A DNA stretch of 21,707 nucleotides from UBA4661 sp002405405 (GTDB taxonomy: Bacteria > Bacteroidota > Ignavibacteria > Kapaibacteriales > UBA4661). Numbering within the stretch: the first letter of the stretch is position 1; each line of letters opens with the position of its first letter. The notes beneath the pieces are model-generated. The model saw nothing but the letters and a program-made list of their open reading frames with translations. It did not search any database and was not told the DNA's origin. Location: positions 1-21,707 of the forward strand of contig DAIUAL010000030.1 of assembly GCA_036847245.1 (NCBI GenBank). The letters are read 5' to 3'. Of this stretch, positions 17,948-21,707 are shown piece by piece. A program made the position numbers and the translations under genes.

Positions 17948-18172
17948 TTACGATATCGTCTTCAAGCCAAAGAGGTATCGTAAAAAATTTGTTCGGCGAA
18001 TACCTTCGTACAGTGCAAACGTGATGAGATATGTTCCACCGGCAATGATGAGGAATTTTACTTGCCACGCAAGAGCCGGTGGAATGATGTAGGAACTGAT
18101 TACCGTCATGACATTTTGATGAAGAATATACAAGATAGGGTTTTCGCAAAAGCGATAAAAAAAGTAAGTTCC
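17948..18172 (-). pseudogene. C-terminal remnant of an acyltransferase-3 family gene
   Basis: This frame encodes 74 residues after an in-frame TAA at 18173-18175. It has no ATG start (a TTG occurs at 18133). The sequence reads like the end of an acyltransferase-3 (OpgC/OatA-type) membrane protein: NPILYILHQNVMTVISSYI, then WQVKFLIIAGGTYLITFALYE, GIRRTNFLRYLFGLK and the stop. In intact members this follows about 300 further residues, absent here. The matching N-terminus occurs at 20545-20662 on the same strand, so this is one half of a disrupted gene. Its 3' end points toward the DUF3500 gene, 155 bases away. The region 17793-17947 holds nothing further beyond the dyad. Confidence 0.75.
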
Positions 18173-18176
18173 TTAG

Positions 18177-18389
18177 AAAATAGCCATTGACATATCATCC
18201 CAGACAAGAGATTACGATACGTATAAGCCGACAAATAATGTCAGTATTTACTTGAATGTCTATACTTTCACTAACGGTGTCGGCATTACCAATTGCATGT
18301 ACTATGACCCTGCCGACAATGAATGGTACGCGATAGACTATGAATTTATGGCGTTGTATACGTTATATTTGCAGATCAAGACAATATGA
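18177..18389 (+). pseudogene. Unidentified decayed coding fragment
   Basis: A plus-strand frame open for 70 codons, between TAG at 18174-18176 and TGA at 18387-18389. Its only ATG (18297) leaves 30 codons. The translation has protein-like composition (YLNVYTFTNGVGITNCMYYD, then EWYAIDYEFMA) without low complexity. Another frame, starting near its end, continues to the kinase gene, as would happen after a frameshift. The fragment is too short to identify. Confidence 0.3.
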
Positions 18390-18496
18390 TCGCAGAGATG
18401 CTCCGCGAGTACTTTATAATTTTTGACTTGATGTACACTTGCAAAAAGCCAAACAAACAACTTCCTCAATTCAAATTAATTCGGAATGACCTCTAA
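18386..18496 (+). CDS. Possible 36-residue leader ORF or decayed gene end before the sensor kinase
   Basis: ATG at 18386 to TAA at 18494-18496 encodes 36 residues (starts MIAEMLREYFIIFD, ends KLIRNDL). The stop shares its last A with the kinase ATG (TAATG), a typical coupling arrangement. In the same frame, open sequence runs upstream from the ATG for about 14 codons (GVVYVIFADQDN), so this may instead be the tail of the decayed gene at 18177-18389 after a frameshift. No family is recognised. Confidence 0.3.
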   Translation: MIAEMLREYFIIFDLMYTCKKPNKQLPQFKLIRNDL

Positions 18497-20415
18497 TGTC
18501 TTCACTTGAAAAATTTTGGAAATCCCTGAATATTCAGAATAAAATCATTGTTCCAATTCTGTTCGTCTCGATTATAGTCGGTACAGCCACTTTTGTCGTT
18601 GGCCACATAATATATGAAGATGCGGGTACACGTGCCCTGATCGATAAAGCACGCACCATGGTGCTCGTCGCAGAAAGCGCACGTGAGTTCACTGCCGATC
18701 AAATGAAACGCAATGTTTTTCAGCCACAATTAACATCAGCCGAAGATGTACTCCGAATGGTACCCATTTTTGCGGCAATGGATGTAGTACGCAAAAGAGC
18801 AAGCGAACTAGGATATAATATCAAAACTCCAAAGTTTTCGCCACGTAATCCCGACAACCAACCCGATGAATTTGAAGCAGAAGCATTACATGAACTAGAG
18901 CGCAACACGGCACAACCTGAATATTGGAGAATTGACGAAAAAAGTAATACCATACGGTATTTTCGTGCCATTACTCTTACGCAGGAATGTATGAAGTGCC
19001 ATGGTGATCCTGCGCAATCAATGGTATTGTGGGGGCGTGCAGACGGGCGAGATATTACGGGAGCAAAAATGGAAAATTGGAAAGTCGGCGAGGTACATGG
19101 AGCCTTTGAAATATTGATGAAACTTGACGCTCTTCAAGAAGATGTTCGCTCCAAATCCTCTTTTCTTGGACTGATGGTAACAGTAGCATTGTTAGTTATT
19201 ATACTGACAACAGTTTCCATTTCAAAAATGATTAGCCGAAATATCAATCAAGTTAAAGATGCAGCCCTTGAGGTTGCAGCAGGAAATACCAATGTGTACA
19301 TTGATATACCGCAAACTGACGAAGTTGGCATTCTCAGTAAGTCATTTAATACAATGGTTAAGAATATTCGCCAGGCACTTGAAATCGTGGAGCAAAAAAG
19401 TGAGATGGCAAATCGTGCCGCCGCCGAAGCAACTTCGGCACGGAACGAAGTGTTAAAAATAAATGAAGATCTGCAGAGGTTAAACGACAACCTAATATCC
19501 ACCAATCAAGACCTTGATGCTGCTAATGAAAAAATTTCCCAACATGCATTGTCACTGCAGCAACAGAACGAACTGATCATGCGCTATAATGAACAATTAG
19601 ATTCTAGCAACATAAGTTTGCGAAAGCAAAATGAAACAATTGAAAAACAAAACAACCTACTTAATGATTTGATTAAAGAAAAGAATGTATTCTTGGGCGT
19701 TGTTGCACATGACCTCAAAAACCCAATTGCAAGCATTATGTTAAGTAGCGAAATGTTACTAACAAAAGTAGTTGCTCTATCGCAAGAAAAAGTGGATAAG
19801 ATCCTCAATCGCATTTATTCGACTTCCCATCGCATGCAATGTACTGTTGAAGAGTTATTAGAGATCAATTCAATGATGTTCGGGGGGGAGACGCAGTTCG
19901 ACAAATACAATCCAACAGAGTTACTCTCGGAACTCTTTGATCAAATCAATGCACAGGGAAAAGCTAAGGATATTCAAATTCATTTTTTTGCTGAGCATAA
20001 CATTTACATCTTGGCTGACCGAAATAAGTTCTTACGGGTAATGGAGAACATCCTCTCAAATGCAATAAAATTCTCACCTTTAGGCAAGCAGATTTGGATA
20101 CGTCTTTATCGGAATAATACTTTTATACGTTGCGAAGTGCAAGATCAAGGACAAGGTATGTCTCTTGATGATATGGAAAAACTCTTCGGACGTTTTACTA
20201 GACTTAGTGCACAACCTACAGCCGGAGAACATTCCACAGGATTAGGTCTCTACATTGTCAAACAAATGGTAGACTCAATGAATGGCAAAGTATGGGCAGA
20301 AAGTCCAGGTAAGGATATGGGTACAACATTTATTGTTGAACTGTTAGAGGCAAATGAATTATCAGAAGCAAATAAGTTATTAGTATCAAATGAATTAATG
20401 ATTGAATCTGCTTAG
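18496..20415 (+). CDS. Sensor histidine kinase with periplasmic heme-c (DUF3365/Tll0287-like) domain
   Basis: A 639-residue membrane kinase. TM1 is at about 17-40 and TM2 at about 222-243. Between them lies a DUF3365/Tll0287-like sensor domain with the heme c site CMKCH (Cys165, Cys168, His169). Such domains are thought to sense redox state or small ligands such as NO. A HAMP domain (about 240-295) and a long coiled coil (295-395) follow. The HisKA motif is FLGVVAHDLKNP (His405). The ATPase has MENILSNAIKFSP (Asn522), DQGQGM (550-555) and TGLGLYIVKQM (581-591). No response regulator is adjacent, so it appears orphan in this window. The gene lies between the two halves of a broken minus-strand acyltransferase gene. 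The start ATG overlaps a short upstream ORF. It ends in a triplicated short repeat. Confidence 0.92.
   Translation: MSSLEKFWKSLNIQNKIIVPILFVSIIVGTATFVVGHIIYEDAGTRALIDKARTMVLVAESAREFTADQMKRNVFQPQLTSAEDVLRMVPIFAAMDVVRKRASELGYNIKTPKFSPRNPDNQPDEFEAEALHELERNTAQPEYWRIDEKSNTIRYFRAITLTQECMKCHGDPAQSMVLWGRADGRDITGAKMENWKVGEVHGAFEILMKLDALQEDVRSKSSFLGLMVTVALLVIILTTVSISKMISRNINQVKDAALEVAAGNTNVYIDIPQTDEVGILSKSFNTMVKNIRQALEIVEQKSEMANRAAAEATSARNEVLKINEDLQRLNDNLISTNQDLDAANEKISQHALSLQQQNELIMRYNEQLDSSNISLRKQNETIEKQNNLLNDLIKEKNVFLGVVAHDLKNPIASIMLSSEMLLTKVVALSQEKVDKILNRIYSTSHRMQCTVEELLEINSMMFGGETQFDKYNPTELLSELFDQINAQGKAKDIQIHFFAEHNIYILADRNKFLRVMENILSNAIKFSPLGKQIWIRLYRNNTFIRCEVQDQGQGMSLDDMEKLFGRFTRLSAQPTAGEHSTGLGLYIVKQMVDSMNGKVWAESPGKDMGTTFIVELLEANELSEANKLLVSNELMIESA
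20347..20400 (+). repeat. Three 18-bp imperfect tandem repeats at the kinase C-terminus
   Basis: Three units (20347-20364, 20365-20382, 20383-20400), each of the form GnnKCAAATRARTTAnnn, encode EANELS, EANKLL and VSNELM. They lie after the end of the ATPase fold, so they add a short tail that probably arose by slippage. Confidence 0.6.
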
Positions 20416-20562
20416 GATACTGTGCCCTCGTTTGTACCTTTTGAGCATCTTCGCTCGTTGGGGAAAGAGAAAGACCTAGTGCAGATATACCCCATCACTT
20501 GTCTGACGAACGATGCTTGTGCACTTGATTTTATGAGCGATTTTTCAGGACCGTATGGCTGA
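20416..20562 (+). other. Open in-frame extension after the kinase stop
   Basis: After the kinase TAG (20413-20415), the same frame stays open for 48 codons to TGA at 20560-20562. It reads, for example, VPSFVPFEHLRSLGKEKDL and later CALDFMSDFSGPYG. The composition is protein-like, but no family is recognised and there is no start before its internal ATG at 20533. It may be a fragment of a gene lost at the same junction that broke the acyltransferase, or it may be chance. Confidence 0.2.
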
Positions 20563-20662
20563 TTCGGTAACAAAAAATATTCCCGTATGGTAGAGAACAA
20601 GCAACGCAAACGCAAGCACACGAAGCCAATCGATGTCGTAGCGGCGCAGGGGTATGCGACAT
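20545..20662 (-). pseudogene. N-terminal remnant of an acyltransferase-3 family gene
   Basis: The minus strand encodes RRYDIDWLRVLAFALLVLYH followed by TGIFFV, the characteristic first helix of acyltransferase-3 (OpgC/OatA-type) proteins. TGA follows at 20545-20547. An ATG at 20660-20662 starts MSHTPA one frame off, so the ancestral start is separated from the helix by a one-base frameshift. Family similarity stops at about FFV. The continuation is missing; the C-terminus is found at 17948-18172 on the same strand, 2.4 kb away. The 123 bases between this remnant and the next gene (20663-20785) show nothing recognisable. Confidence 0.7.
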
Positions 20663-20785
20663 GGAGTCCTTTTCTGTTGTTGAGGAATATAACGAGCAGA
20701 GATCAGTGCCAAGAATAGCTCGACACTTACGCTACTCTAAACCAATGGCTTCATGTTAAGTAAAAGTCCTGAGTTCCTTGAGCTG

Positions 20786-21565
20786 TTACATTTTGGGAAT
20801 TCGGCGCACATTGGCAGAGTTATCGGAGAAAAGTTTGATCTTATATCGATAGACTCCTCGAAAAGATTCTTGCATTTTGAGAACCTCGCCAGAGTCCTGA
20901 GCAATCCAAAATGTCGCATACGAACCGGATTGTCCGTAGTCTATTTGGAGCATCCAGCAATCAATTCCTGTGGTGCCTTGGAGCACTAACTGCTCTTTTC
21001 CGACCACGGTGCAAGTATAGTACTTGTATGAACCGCGTCCGGGTTCATAAAACGGTACACTGAATTTCTGCCCGGCATATTTTATCGGCAGAAGTCCCCA
21101 TATTTCTAAATCCATTGGAAATGTGAATGGTGTACCGTCAAAGGGTATGGCAAAGGTTGTGTCTGTCTTCATGCGAGTTTGCATTCTGACATTGAGTATG
21201 CCTTCTGTATTCTTCACGGCGAGCATCGGCGCGGACGTGTATTCAAGAAGTTCGAGACTTGGGAAAGCGCATACACCTTTTGTTTGCAAAAAGAGCGAGT
21301 CTTTGCGCCACATTTTCCACTCGAACTCGATGACATCTTGTCCCGCAGAGTTTTTTGCACGGCGAATTTCTCGATCCCAAATATCAGCAGATGATGTTCG
21401 ATTTCCTATGGAATCCGTAAAGAATACCGCATAGCTATGCTTGATGGGTACAAGGTTTTTGACAACAATTTTTTGATTTTTTGTTGTAATTGTGTCGAGT
21501 GTTTGGGCGTGTAACGATGGGCACGCTAGCAGTGAGGCGATCAAAAAAGGTATTGCTTTTAACAT
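20786..21565 (-). CDS. Exported protein of unknown function (distantly DUF3108-like)
   Basis: A 259-residue predicted envelope protein. The N-terminus is a signal sequence that can be read two ways: signal peptidase I cleavage after LHAQ (residue 21) or a lipobox LLAC with Cys15. The mature part is beta-rich. It contains a CTVVGKEQLVLQGTTGIDCW segment near 190-210 and then QIDYGQSGSYATFWIAQDSG and EVLKMQESF. This pattern resembles the DUF3108-type fold found in Bacteroidota exported proteins, but the similarity is from memory of the fold's pattern and is weak. It is transcribed toward the broken acyltransferase gene and was probably its upstream neighbour. The 142 bases upstream (21566-21707) are AT-rich and show no gene. 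Confidence 0.7.
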   Translation of the reverse strand: MLKAIPFLIASLLACPSLHAQTLDTITTKNQKIVVKNLVPIKHSYAVFFTDSIGNRTSSADIWDREIRRAKNSAGQDVIEFEWKMWRKDSLFLQTKGVCAFPSLELLEYTSAPMLAVKNTEGILNVRMQTRMKTDTTFAIPFDGTPFTFPMDLEIWGLLPIKYAGQKFSVPFYEPGRGSYKYYTCTVVGKEQLVLQGTTGIDCWMLQIDYGQSGSYATFWIAQDSGEVLKMQESFRGVYRYKIKLFSDNSANVRRIPKM

Positions 21566-21707
21566 GGTATTGTAAAAAAAGCATGATAAAAAGGTGTTAT
21601 AGAAAAACGGACATAATAGCGTTGGTAGATGCGTAGAGCTACGTAGAAATTTTGGTAGTGCATCACAATGTATGATTCTTGTTTCTATATGAGAAATAAA
21701 GGTTTAG

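Noticed and set aside
17791..18024. Plus-strand frame of 77 codons starting MAVEQKVIRGG.
   Set aside because: It is antisense to the acyltransferase remnant over half its length and has no recognisable features. It is likely chance.
19882..19888. A run of seven G in the heme-sensor kinase gene, considered as a phase-variation tract.
   Set aside because: It is short and isolated and the frame is intact. There is no evidence of length variation.

Overview
The window looks like a chromosomal segment from a Gram-negative member of the Bacteroidota/Chlorobiota/Ignavibacteriota (FCB) group. The main clues are a secreted protein ending in a type IX secretion (T9SS) sorting domain, signal peptides ending in A-Q, and the near absence of Shine-Dalgarno sequences. 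Base composition is moderate and even. A species cannot be named from the sequence alone. No rRNA, tRNA, CRISPR array, integrase or transposase was seen.

Layout. (1) 65-4509, minus strand: a two-CHRD-domain T9SS cargo protein, dephospho-CoA kinase (coaE) and a periplasmic S9D-type prolyl-oligopeptidase-family peptidase, with hairpin terminators at 65-113 and 2036-2063. (2) 4812-6925, plus strand: an overlapping feoA-feoB ferrous iron uptake pair. FeoA carries unusual cysteines and FeoB has a Thr in its G4 motif. (3) 6941-15062: a complete tripartite RND efflux system. Its RND pump and membrane fusion protein (minus strand) diverge from its TolC-like outer membrane factor (plus strand), which is followed by a LytS-type kinase and a LytTR-type response regulator. 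The divergent promoter region contains four copies of an ACTGAARCGRMAAA-like half-site in a symmetric 100-bp array with 21-bp periodicity. That geometry suits a LytTR regulator, so the two-component pair probably controls this pump. (4) 15040-17792, minus strand: a DUF3500 lipoprotein and a HupE/UreJ-like membrane protein that overlap by one base. Both have conserved-looking His motifs, and together they are the best candidate here for a little-described (possibly metal) transport system. (5) 17948-20662: the C-terminal and N-terminal pieces of one broken acyltransferase-3 gene, both on the minus strand and in the correct order. About 2.4 kb lies between them, holding decayed coding fragments and an intact plus-strand hybrid histidine-kinase-type sensor with a periplasmic CxxCH (heme c) domain. 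(6) 20786-21565, minus strand: an exported protein of unknown function, distantly DUF3108-like.

How the parts work together. The efflux genes and the adjacent kinase/regulator form a plausible self-contained envelope-stress or drug-response island. FeoAB and the DUF3500/HupE pair both concern small-ion transport but share no visible regulatory site. The 17.9-20.7 kb stretch is a scar of gene replacement and the most dynamic part of the window.
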